From: Pseudoflavonifractor sp. MSJ-37
GTDB lineage: Bacteria; Bacillota; Clostridia; Oscillospirales; Oscillospiraceae
Reading direction: 5' to 3'
Length of the DNA stretch: 64,000 nt
Assembly (NCBI RefSeq): GCF_018917965.1
Contig: NZ_JAHLPP010000003.1
Location: forward strand, 181,546-245,545
Every line of letters begins with the position of its first letter. Within the stretch, counting starts at the first letter, position 1. This document shows, piece after piece, positions 56,375 through 64,000 of the stretch. A model generated the notes under the pieces. That model worked only from the letters and a program-made list of their open reading frames with translations, did not search any database and was not told the DNA's origin. A program made the position numbers and the translations under genes.

Positions 56375-56387
56375 CGGGCGTGTGCGC
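56353..56387 (-). other. Candidate oriT with MOBQ-type nic region
   Basis: The minus strand reads TAAGTGCGCCCT (56353-56364), the nic-region sequence of RSF1010/MOBQ-like origins, preceded by an imperfect hairpin (GCGCAC with GTGCGC, inner CACCC/GGGCGTG) at 56356-56387. It lies directly upstream of the MobA/MobL relaxase. Confidence 0.7.
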
Positions 56388-56564
56388 TCTGCCGAGGGCT
56401 TTATCTCCGCACCGGGCATTATTGCCTTGTGCAGAGATTGGCGGCTTGCGCCGCGACAGGGAAACCTACACTTTCCCTGCGACAGCTTGCGCTGTCTACC
56501 CTTTTGTGTACCCCACGAAAGCGAACACCTTGCTTTGCAAGCTATTCACTTTCATGGGGTTTTG
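56388..56564. other. Structured spacer between oriT and the relaxase
   Basis: Several hairpins (GACAGCTTGCGCTGTC; CCCCACGAAAGCGAA...TTTCATGGGG; TTGCTTTGCAA) and no ribosome site. The relaxase frame is open through it but its family homology begins only at 56589. Confidence 0.45.
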
Positions 56565-58103
56565 TTGACCGTATCGGGAGGTGATACTATCGCAATCTAC
56601 CATTGCAGCATTAAGATTGTCAGCCGGGGAAAGGGCAAATCTGCCGTAGCCGCAGCAGCCTACCGCGCCGGAGAGAAGCTGACAAACGAGTGGGACGGAC
56701 TGACCCACGACTATACAAGAAAAGGCGGCGTTGTTCATTCTGAAATCATGCTGCCGCCCCATGCCCCACCCTCTTTCTCTGACCGTTCTATTCTATGGAA
56801 CAGCGTGGAGCAAATCGAAAAATCGAATAACTCACAGCTTGCGAGGGAAATCGAAATCGCCCTACCTGTTGAACTTTCAAGAGAGGAACAGACCCGCCTT
56901 GTCCGGGAATACTGTTCCTCTCAATTTGTTTCCAAAGGAATGTGCGCCGACTTCAATATCCACGACACAGGCAACGGCAACCCACACGCTCATATCCTTT
57001 TGACTATGCGCCCCCTTGATGAAAAAGGCACATGGGCGGCGAAGTCAAAAAAGGAATATGTCCTTGACGAAAATGGGGAGCGCGTAAAGCTGCCAAGCGG
57101 CAGATACAAGACGCGCAAGGTTGACCTTATGGACTGGAACAGGCAGGAGAACGCCGACCTATGGCGCAAGGCGTGGGCTGACCTTGCCAACGACTATTTA
57201 GAGCGAAGCGGCAGCGCGGAGCGTATCGACCACCGCAGCCATGCAGAGCGTGGTATTGAGGAACTCCCCACCGTCCACATGGGTGTTGCAGCTTCCCAAA
57301 TGGAGAAGAAAGGCATAGCCACCGACAAGGGAGAAATCAACCGCATGATACAAAAGACCAACCGACTTATGCGGGAAATCCGGGGCTATATCGACAGCTT
57401 GAAAGAATGGCTTGCGGAGGTTTTCGCCGCTAAGAAGCAACTGCAAGCTGCCCCGCACTCTCCCGATATTGCCACGCTGCTTACAAGGTATTTGAGCATT
57501 GAACGAGAGAAAAGCCGGAAGTATTCACAGGGCTGGCAGCAACAGCATACTGCCGGGGAATTGCAAAAAATCAGCAAGGCGATTGTCTATCTGCAAAGCA
57601 AGGGCATTGCTACCCTTGAAGATTTGGACGCTGCCCTTTCCTCTGTTGATGAAGAAGCAAAGCGGCTGAATACAAGCGTTGTTGCCAAGCAGAAGCGCAT
57701 GAGGACATTGGAAAAGTTTATCGAGCATGGCAGCAACTACAACCGCTTGAAGCCCATTCACGATGAACTGAAAACGCTGAAAAACGGATGGGGCAAAAAG
57801 AGAGAAAAATTTGAGCAAGCCCACGAAAGCGACCTCATTATCTGGAACGCCGCCAACCGTTTCCTGCACGCAAATCTGCCGGAGGGTACAAAGTCTTTCA
57901 AGGTGTCCGAGTGGCAGAAAGAATTTGACGAACTGAAAGCCCAATCCACAGGCGAATATGAAGAACTGAAAACAAAGCGCAGCGAGGTTAAGGAGTTACA
58001 GCAAATCCGAAAGTGCATTGATATTGTAGAGCAAGCCGAGCAGCGCACACAGGAACAGACACACCAAACACCAAGACGCAAAAAGGAGGATATTTCCCTA
58101 TGA
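56565..58103 (+). CDS. MobA/MobL family relaxase (MOBQ)
   Basis: About 512 residues. The family start AIYHCSIKIVSRGKGKSAVAAAAYRAGE carries the catalytic Tyr region, and the metal His triad is NPHAHILLT. The C-terminal half is coiled coil. The true start is uncertain: GGGAGGTGA at 56576-56585 is ideally spaced for an ATC codon at 56589, which would read IAIYHC in place of the usual MAIYHC. TTG at 56565 lacks a site. It nicks oriT for transfer by a helper. It overlaps the next gene by four bases. Confidence 0.92.
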   Translation: MTVSGGDTIAIYHCSIKIVSRGKGKSAVAAAAYRAGEKLTNEWDGLTHDYTRKGGVVHSEIMLPPHAPPSFSDRSILWNSVEQIEKSNNSQLAREIEIALPVELSREEQTRLVREYCSSQFVSKGMCADFNIHDTGNGNPHAHILLTMRPLDEKGTWAAKSKKEYVLDENGERVKLPSGRYKTRKVDLMDWNRQENADLWRKAWADLANDYLERSGSAERIDHRSHAERGIEELPTVHMGVAASQMEKKGIATDKGEINRMIQKTNRLMREIRGYIDSLKEWLAEVFAAKKQLQAAPHSPDIATLLTRYLSIEREKSRKYSQGWQQQHTAGELQKISKAIVYLQSKGIATLEDLDAALSSVDEEAKRLNTSVVAKQKRMRTLEKFIEHGSNYNRLKPIHDELKTLKNGWGKKREKFEQAHESDLIIWNAANRFLHANLPEGTKSFKVSEWQKEFDELKAQSTGEYEELKTKRSEVKELQQIRKCIDIVEQAEQRTQEQTHQTPRRKKEDISL

Positions 58104-59983
58104 CCTACACCAAAGAACAGATTGACCGGGCAAATCAGACCGACCTTGTATCATTCCTGCAAGCCCAGGGCGAACAGCTTGAACGCGCCGGACAGGAGTA
58201 CCGTTGGAAACGGCACGACAGCTTGACGGTCAGAGAAAACAGATGGTATCGGCACAGCCAGAGCAAAGGCGGCGGTCCGATTGATTTTGTCATGGAGTTT
58301 TACGGCAAAAGTTTTCTTGAAGCCGTTGAAATGCTGATAGGCGAACGGGGCGAAGCACCCCCACCCGTCTATCTGCAATTCAGACTACCACCCAAAAGCC
58401 CCGACAACCAAACAGCGAGGAACTACCTTACAGCCGCCCGGCGCATTGATGAAGATGTGTCGGGCTTTTTCTTTTCCTGCGGCGATCTCTACGAGGAAGC
58501 CGCCCACCATAACGCCGTATTTGTCGGCAGAGATGAAAGCGGCATACCGAGATATGCCCACCAACGGGGAACGGTGGGCAGCTTCCGGCTTGATGTGAAA
58601 GGCAGCGACAAGACTTTTAACTTCTGCTACCGGGGCGAGGGCGAAAGGCTTTTTGTCTTTGAAGCCCCCATTGACCTGTTATCTTTCCTCTGCCTGTTCA
58701 AAAAGGAATGGCAGAAACAAAGCTATCTGTCATTGGGCGGCGTGAGTGAAAAAGCCCTGCTGCGTTTTCTCTCTGACCGTCCGAATATCAAGACCGTCTA
58801 TCTCTGCCTTGACAGCGACAAAGCCGGGACAGACGCTTGCAGCCGCCTTAACAGCATTATCCCCCAAGGCTACACCGTCAATCGCCTTGTACCGTTGTTC
58901 AAAGACTGGAACGAGGTTTTACAGCGTAAAGAGGAAATTACAGACGGAAAATATCTGCGCGAAGCTGTCTATGGCTTGCGTGAGCCGCAACAGGAAGAAA
59001 CCGTTGAAATTATCCGCATGAGCGAGGTTGACACACAGACCGTTGAATGGCTATGGGAGCCGTATATCCCTTTTGGAAAGGTAACAATCGTACAGGGCAA
59101 CCCCGGCGAGGGAAAAACCACCCTTGCCCTGCGCCTTTGCGCCGCCTGTACCAACCGCAAGCCCTTTCCGGCTATGGCAGAGCATGAGCCTTTTAATGTT
59201 ATCTATCAGACCGCAGAGGACGGTTTGGGCGATACCGTCAAGCCGCGCCTTATGGAAGCGGACGCAGACCTTGACCGGGTACTTGTCATTGACGAGGGCA
59301 AACAGGAATTGTCCTTATCCGATGAACGCATAGAAAGGGCAATCCGGCAGACCGGGGCGCGTCTTATAATCCTTGACCCCATACAGGCGTATGTAGGCGA
59401 AAAAACGGATATGAACAAGGCAAACGAAATACGCCCTATCTTTCGCCGCCTTGCCGAAGTTGCAGAGCGTACCGGGTGTGCCGTTGTGCTTATCGGGCAC
59501 TTGAACAAAGCTGCCGGAGGTCAGAGCGCATACCGGGGATTAGGCTCTATCGACTTCCGAGCCGCCGCTCGTAGTGTGCTGCTCATAGGGCGCGTGAAAC
59601 GAGAGCCGAATGTGCGCGTTATCATTCACGACAAATCTTCCCTTGCACCGGAGGGTAAGCCTATGGCGTTTTCGTTGGGCGCGGAAAGCGGCTTTTCATG
59701 GATAGGCGAATATGACATTACCGCTGATGAACTGCTGTCCGGCACAGGCGGCAACACCGAAACCAAGACCGAGCAAGCGGAAAGGTTGATACTCGATTTA
59801 CTTGCAGACGGTAAGGAAATGGCAAGCGAGGATATTGTCAAGGCGGCAGCCGAAGCCGGAATATCCGAAAGAACGGTACAAAATGCCAAGCGCAGCATGG
59901 GCGGCATATTGGGCGCAAGGCGCGTTGGAAGTCAATGGTACAACTTCATCAAGAAGAAGCAGCCGCCCGAAACTGCAAAATGA
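58100..59983 (+). CDS. DUF3991/TOPRIM primase fused to RepA-like AAA ATPase
   Basis: 627 residues. N-terminal DUF3991 and TOPRIM region (to about 295; VYLCLDSDKAGTDACSRL), then a RecA/RepA-type ATPase with Walker A VQGNPGEGKTT (about 340) and Walker B ARLIILDPIQAY, and a C-terminal helix-turn-helix (SEDIVKAAAEAGISERTVQ). Likely restarts replication of the transferred strand. Its ATG overlaps the relaxase stop (ATGA). Confidence 0.9.
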   Translation: MTYTKEQIDRANQTDLVSFLQAQGEQLERAGQEYRWKRHDSLTVRENRWYRHSQSKGGGPIDFVMEFYGKSFLEAVEMLIGERGEAPPPVYLQFRLPPKSPDNQTARNYLTAARRIDEDVSGFFFSCGDLYEEAAHHNAVFVGRDESGIPRYAHQRGTVGSFRLDVKGSDKTFNFCYRGEGERLFVFEAPIDLLSFLCLFKKEWQKQSYLSLGGVSEKALLRFLSDRPNIKTVYLCLDSDKAGTDACSRLNSIIPQGYTVNRLVPLFKDWNEVLQRKEEITDGKYLREAVYGLREPQQEETVEIIRMSEVDTQTVEWLWEPYIPFGKVTIVQGNPGEGKTTLALRLCAACTNRKPFPAMAEHEPFNVIYQTAEDGLGDTVKPRLMEADADLDRVLVIDEGKQELSLSDERIERAIRQTGARLIILDPIQAYVGEKTDMNKANEIRPIFRRLAEVAERTGCAVVLIGHLNKAAGGQSAYRGLGSIDFRAAARSVLLIGRVKREPNVRVIIHDKSSLAPEGKPMAFSLGAESGFSWIGEYDITADELLSGTGGNTETKTEQAERLILDLLADGKEMASEDIVKAAAEAGISERTVQNAKRSMGGILGARRVGSQWYNFIKKKQPPETAK

Positions 59984-60041
59984 AAGTGCAAAACGCAGAG
60001 CCTTTGCACCTTGCACTTTCGCACTTTCACTTTATCAACTC

Positions 60042-60070
60042 GCCCCATGTTGACCGCATGGGGCTTTTCT
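60042..60070 (+). terminator. Terminator of the IME mobilization operon
   Basis: GCCCCATG-TTGACC-GCATGGGGC stem then TTTTCTC, 60 bases before attR. Confidence 0.8.
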
Positions 60071-60118
60071 CTTGAAAAAATCCTGTTTTGCGTCAATAAA
60101 TTGCGAAAAGCACTTGAC

Positions 60119-60141
60119 AAAACGCTTCATGGGGTACGGAA
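60119..60141. other. attR of the nested IME
   Basis: Element DNA AAACGCTTCA, then TG (60130-60131), then virD4 GGGTACGGAAG. TG is shared with attL. Confidence 0.75.
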
Positions 60142-61656
60142 GCGGACATAAAGCCGTTTGTAGACCCCAAGTTTGAAAACAATATCATCTTGACCGGGAC
60201 GGAATTTCTCACCATGAACACCCGGCCCAAAATTCCGGCCAACGCCCGCAATCTAAACGCCTGCGTTATCGGCTCGTCAGGCTCGGGCAAGACCCGCTTC
60301 TGGCTCACGCCCCAGCTTTTGCAGGCTCATTCTTCCTATGTGGTGGTAGACCCCAAGGGCGGCACACTCTCCCAATGCGGCTATTTTCTGCAAAAGAAGA
60401 AGGGCTACAAGGTCAAGGTGTTCAACAGCATAGATTTTTCAAAATCCATGCACTACAACCCCATGGCCTATATCAAGACGGAAAGCGATGTTTTGAAGTT
60501 CGTCAACGCCCTGATTGCCAATACCAAGGGGGACGGCAAGGAAGGTGACGAGTTCTGGACGAAAGCGGAAACCCTTCTGTACTGTGCTCTTGTGGCCTAT
60601 ATCGTCTTTGAGGGGCCGGAGGAAGAACGGAACATGAATACGCTGGTGGAAATGATAAACAGCATGGAAGTCCGGGAGGATGACGAGAGCTTCAAAAACG
60701 CTGTGGACTATATGTTTGACGGCCTTGCAAAGCGCAATCCCCAGCACTTCGCTGTGCGCCAATATGCCAAATACAAGCTGGCCAGCGGCAAAACCGCCAA
60801 AAGCATACTGATTTCCTGCGGCGCAAGGCTTGCCCCGTTTGATATAGCGGAGCTCCGGGAGATTATGAGCTATGACGAGTTGGAGCTTGATAAACTCGGG
60901 GACGAGAAAACGGCCCTGTTCTTCCTGATAAGCGATACGGACAGCACCTATAACTTTATCGTGGCCCTTGCATTTTCGCAGATGTTCAATCTTCTGTGTG
61001 AACGGGCTGACAACACCTATGGCGGGCGTCTGCCCTACCATGTGCGGGTGCTGTGGGACGAGGCTGCCAACACCGGACAGGTGCCGGGGCTGGAAAAGAT
61101 CGTGGCCGTCATCCGCTCCCGTGAGATCAGCCTGACGCTCTTTTATCAGGCTATGAGCCAGTGCAAGGCATTGTACAAAGACCATTCCGAAACCATCATG
61201 GGCAACATGGACAGTATCGTATTCCTCGGAGGCCGGGAGGCTTCCACGCTAAAGGACATTTCGGAAAACTGGCTGGGAAAAGCGACGATCTCCATGCAGA
61301 CGGACAGCCGCACACGGGGCCAGTCCGAAAGCTATGGACTCAACACCCAGCGTTTGGGCCGGGAGCTTTTGACCACCAGCGAGATCACCACCATGCCCGG
61401 AAACAAGTGCCTGTTACAGCTTCGGGGCCTGCCCCCATTCTTTTCGCCCAAGTATGATTTGAAGCAACATCCCAACTACCGCTATACAGCGGAACATGAC
61501 AGTAAACGAAACGCCTTCCATCTGGAACGCCTGACTTCCCGGCGATTGAGACTAAAGCCCGAGGAAGAATATACGGTGTATGAGGTGGACGCCTCCGACG
61601 AGGACGCTGACATTCTCAATTATGATGATTTGGACAGCGCAGACGATTTCGTTTAA
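60130..61656 (+). pseudogene. virD4: VirD4/TraG coupling protein, 3' part, split by the IME
   Basis: 509 codons continuing the coupling protein: WGTEADIKPFVDPKF, Walker A CVIGSSGSGKTRFW, Walker B LWDEAANTG and the C-terminal ATPase region to the stop. No start codon with a ribosome site remains; a TTG at 60190 could at best give an inactive fragment without the membrane part. As a result ICE conjugation from this copy should be blocked while the IME is present. Confidence 0.92.
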
Positions 61657-61698
61657 CTGATAAATGGACTTCGGGCCAACTTGGCCCGAGGCCGAAGG

Positions 61699-61724
61699 CC
61701 GCCTGAAAGGGCGGCTTTTTTGAT
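61699..61724 (+). terminator. Terminator/hairpin behind virD4
   Basis: GCCGCC-TGAAAG-GGCGGC stem then T6, preceded by a further GGGCC/GGCCC hairpin. Confidence 0.7.
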
Positions 61725-61763
61725 ACCCACAATTCAATCTTTTATTAAATGGAGGAAATGTAT

Positions 61764-61904
61764 ATGGAATTTTTCGCTTCTGCTGTTGACACTCTGAAAG
61801 TTCTCGTTATGGCTATTGGCTGCGGCCTCGGCGCATGGGGTATCGTCAACCTCTTGGAAGGTTACGGAGCCGACAACCCTGCCTCCAATGCTCATGTACG
61901 GTAA
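61764..61904 (+). pseudogene. Maff2 family conjugation protein, truncated
   Basis: 46 codons (MEFFASAVDTLKVL... to EGYGADNPA) match the start of Maff2, a small membrane protein that always follows virD4 in this ICE type. After DNPA the sequence leaves the family (SNAHVR, stop), so about a third is missing. GGAGG precedes the ATG. This is the right-hand break of the ICE. Confidence 0.75.
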
Positions 61905-62046
61905 AGTATCACAAGAAAATTATGTCGAATTGACAGCCGCCTCCGCTATACCGAATAAGGAAATAAAGAGTCCTCAAATTTTGCGCTACTAAATGAAGAC
62001 GAGCGGAAGTAATCTCCCGCTCGTCAGTAAACTTAACTATGCCATA
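61905..62046. other. Junction spacer between ICE break and tet(40)
   Basis: No gene. A 9-bp hairpin GACGAGCGG/CCGCTCGTC (about 61999-62028) may terminate tet(40) on the minus strand. The ICE break point lies at about 61887. Confidence 0.4.
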
Positions 62047-63267
62047 TCAATCCCGCTTCTTTCCCGCCACCGGCACTAAGAACAGCGCGGGCAACAGCAG
62101 GAAAGCGGTACAGACCAGCCCCCAGGGTATGGACACCTGCTGGGCTACCAGCCCCACAATAGGCCCGCCGATGATCTGCCCGAAAGAGTCCAGCTGTCCG
62201 CTGGTGGAAAAGACTGTGGCGCGCATTTTCTCATCCACATGGTCGTTCATCCAGGCGGCCAGCACAGGCTCCTTGATGGTGCGCATAAGCCCCGCCAGCA
62301 GGAACACCAACAACATGAACCAAAAGCTCCGCCCCACCGCGAAGAGAACCAGGCACAGGATATACCCGGCGCTGGTGGACATGACCACACTGGTTCGGCT
62401 GACAGTCCCTTTTTTCTCCATGCGGGCGATGAGCAACTGAGAAGCCAGAATACCTAAGCCGTTGCCGATAAGACTGATAACACCGAACCAAGTGACGCTG
62501 TTCAGCGGCCCGATAACGGGTATTACCGTGTCATCCAGAAAATGAGCGGTGGAGAGCCGGTCAAAGCCTTCACTGGCAAGTCCCCCGCATAGTGTGATTG
62601 CTAAGAGCGCCAGCAACACAGGTGCGCCTTTCACAAAGCCCAGGTTGAGCTTGAACAGGCAGACAAAGTCTTTAAGCAAGCCCTGCCGTTCCTCAATAGC
62701 AGGGGAGAAGTTGGTTTCTGGCATGATGCGAACCATCACCAGCCCCAACAACAAGCACAAACTGCCCCCCAAGATGACAGGCATTTGCAGGTTTATGTTT
62801 CCCAGCAGTGTGCCCAGCACCACGCCCAGAACGCCGCCGATTTGCCCCATTTGACTGCCCCGCAGGAACACCTTGTCTATGGGTTTGTCCTCTTCCTCCG
62901 AGGCAATCCACGCCTCCAGAGCGCCGGTGATGAAGGTATCACCGCAACCCCAGACAACCTGGGCCAGCAGAACCGGCGCGAACCACGGTAGCGCACCCTC
63001 CATCAGAAAGCCCAGGCCGTAGAGGAACATTCCAATCAGCACCGAGCGCCGACGGCTATACAAATCCGCCACCACACCGGTGGGTATCTCGAACAGAAAG
63101 CAGGAGGTCTCCAGAACCGTCCCTACCAGGACAAGCTGGAAAGCATCCAGCTGCACCACCTCCAGGTGGTACACGATGGAAAGCACTGTGGACATAGAAA
63201 CCGCCAGGGAACAGACAAATCGGAACAGCAGGTAGACAGAATATGCCTTTGAATTTTTAGCAAACAT
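62047..63267 (-). CDS. tet(40): Tetracycline efflux MFS transporter Tet(40)
   Basis: 406 residues, the Tet(40) length, with about twelve spans, the MFS loop GVVADLYSRRRSVLIG, and a sequence that from memory matches Tet(40) very closely. It exports tetracycline in exchange for protons. AGGAGA precedes the ATG at 63267. The ribosomal-protection tet gene lies upstream on the same strand, the arrangement known from tet(O/32/O)-tet(40) loci. Confidence 0.9.
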   Translation of the reverse strand: MFAKNSKAYSVYLLFRFVCSLAVSMSTVLSIVYHLEVVQLDAFQLVLVGTVLETSCFLFEIPTGVVADLYSRRRSVLIGMFLYGLGFLMEGALPWFAPVLLAQVVWGCGDTFITGALEAWIASEEEDKPIDKVFLRGSQMGQIGGVLGVVLGTLLGNINLQMPVILGGSLCLLLGLVMVRIMPETNFSPAIEERQGLLKDFVCLFKLNLGFVKGAPVLLALLAITLCGGLASEGFDRLSTAHFLDDTVIPVIGPLNSVTWFGVISLIGNGLGILASQLLIARMEKKGTVSRTSVVMSTSAGYILCLVLFAVGRSFWFMLLVFLLAGLMRTIKEPVLAAWMNDHVDEKMRATVFSTSGQLDSFGQIIGGPIVGLVAQQVSIPWGLVCTAFLLLPALFLVPVAGKKRD

Positions 63268-63553
63268 GAAGTTACATTCTCCTAGTATAATAATGGTGTA
63301 GTCAAGAACGACTACTGGTTAATAGTTACAAAGTCCAATCTAATAAATCTATATAGATATAACGGAAGGAGGAGTTCCCCCTCCATCAGAAGTTATAGGA
63401 CATATTTACCGTGTCTGAGGTTTCCTTAATGCACCAGACAAAATATAGAGGTATAATCACTGAAGGCAGGATCATTGACGTTTCCTCCTTGGGAGCCGGC
63501 CTTCTGGGATATTTCGCAATAGCCAGCAATGAACGCTTGCATTGCGCAAGACG
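63268..63553. other. Leader region of tet(40)
   Basis: AT-rich 285 bases without a gene. On the minus strand a TTGACT box near 63300 and a TACTAG-like box may form a promoter for tet(40); read-through from the upstream tet gene is also possible. Confidence 0.35.
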
Positions 63554-64000
63554 TTACATTATCTTCTGAAACATATGCCGGATCTTGTCTAAACGGCTGT
63601 TTGGACGGCGGGGCTGGATGACTGGCTTGCCGACAGCGGCCTGATACCCTTTCAGTTCTGTAAGGCATACGCTCTGCCCGTTGGTGTAAAAGGCCAGATC
63701 AGTACGGTATGCCTGTATACAGCGGGCGGGAATCTCGCCAGTAAAGACAACTTCATCCTTTTTTACCTGGACCGTTTCGATGGTGGCACAGTATTTCGGT
63801 GCATCATGATAAGCCCTGGAAAGATATTCCCGGGGCGCATAGAGGGTGAAGGAGAGATAAGGTTCCAGCAGTTGCGTCCCTGATTCCTTCAATGCCTGTT
63901 CCAATACAATCGGGGCCAATGAGCGGAAGTCCGCCGGCGTGCTGACCGGACTGTAATAAAGCCCGTATTCAAAGCAAATCTTACAGTCCGTTACGTTCCA
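63554..64000 (-). CDS. Ribosomal-protection tetracycline resistance protein, C-terminal part (Tet(32)/Tet(O/32/O)/Tet(W)-like)
   Basis: The last 148 residues of an EF-G-like protein that frees ribosomes from tetracycline; the 5' part is outside the window. Family blocks are [52 protein letters not shown] and the C-terminal [16 protein letters not shown]. The exact class cannot be fixed from this end; the tet(40) neighbour favours a Tet(O/32/O)-type mosaic. Confidence 0.88.
   Translation of the reverse strand, partial: WNVTDCKICFEYGLYYSPVSTPADFRSLAPIVLEQALKESGTQLLEPYLSFTLYAPREYLSRAYHDAPKYCATIETVQVKKDEVVFTGEIPARCIQAYRTDLAFYTNGQSVCLTELKGYQAAVGKPVIQPRRPNSRLDKIRHMFQKIM

Noticed and set aside
60190..61656. 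Independent VirD4-like gene starting at the TTG at 60190
   Set aside because: No ribosome site, no membrane segment, and the preceding 20 codons already match VirD4; it is the cut 3' part of the gene at 49827.

Overview
The window looks like the chromosome of a GC-rich gut clostridium, most likely Oscillospiraceae (Flavonifractor/Lawsonibacter-like). Signs are strong AGGAGG ribosome sites, a T-box in front of alaS, an Hnd-type hydrogenase NADH module, GTP-type PEP carboxykinase, a BMP-family nucleoside ABC importer and clostridial mobile DNA carrying erm(B) and tet genes. No rRNA is present, so the genus is inference.

Bases 1-38,440 are core chromosome, mostly minus strand and GC-rich. In order: hydrogenase/NuoEF module, pckA with a cre-like site at its promoter, rsmA, a hydrolase/flavin reductase/amidohydrolase/flavodoxin group, a solo Sau3AI-type endonuclease, msrC, def, a hairpin-dense spacer, hinT, T-box-alaS, two paralogous membrane proteins, a U32 peptidase, mltG, fau, a DJ-1 protein, tmk, tagA, cstA, a binding protein plus hybrid kinase (with a kinase remnant upstream), an alkylation-repair operon (alkA-like, ogt, SGNH hydrolase), a nucleoside importer operon, and on the plus strand an iron alcohol dehydrogenase, a MATE exporter and hcp.

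A degraded IS30 transposase and tRNA-Ala(GGC) mark the edge of the accessory region. From about 39.2 kb lies a broken ICE: a 61-codon stub of a RepA_N initiator, then (minus strand) three tandem DUF4417 proteins with near-constant N-termini and variable C-terminal regions, each followed by the same 78-nt repeat, then a retron-like reverse transcriptase, a small one-TM protein and an upstream structured RNA. The RNA has a1/a2-like inverted repeats and an msd-like hairpin, so this is a retron candidate. ICE genes resume on the plus strand: parB, a DUF7768 protein, a C5 DNA methyltransferase with an embedded overlapping frame, ardA, pcfB and virD4.

virD4 is split at 50,121 by a 10,009-bp integrative mobilizable element. 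Removing 50,121-60,129 restores the virD4 frame exactly, with TG shared at both junctions. The element carries its own large serine recombinase, tnpW, a small serine recombinase, erm(B) with its leader peptide, a lipoprotein, a membrane protein, a MOBQ-like oriT, a MobA/MobL relaxase and a primase-ATPase. After virD4 the ICE stops inside a truncated maff2 gene and is followed by tet(40) and the 3' end of a ribosomal-protection tet gene, as in known tet(O/32/O)-tet(40) pairs.
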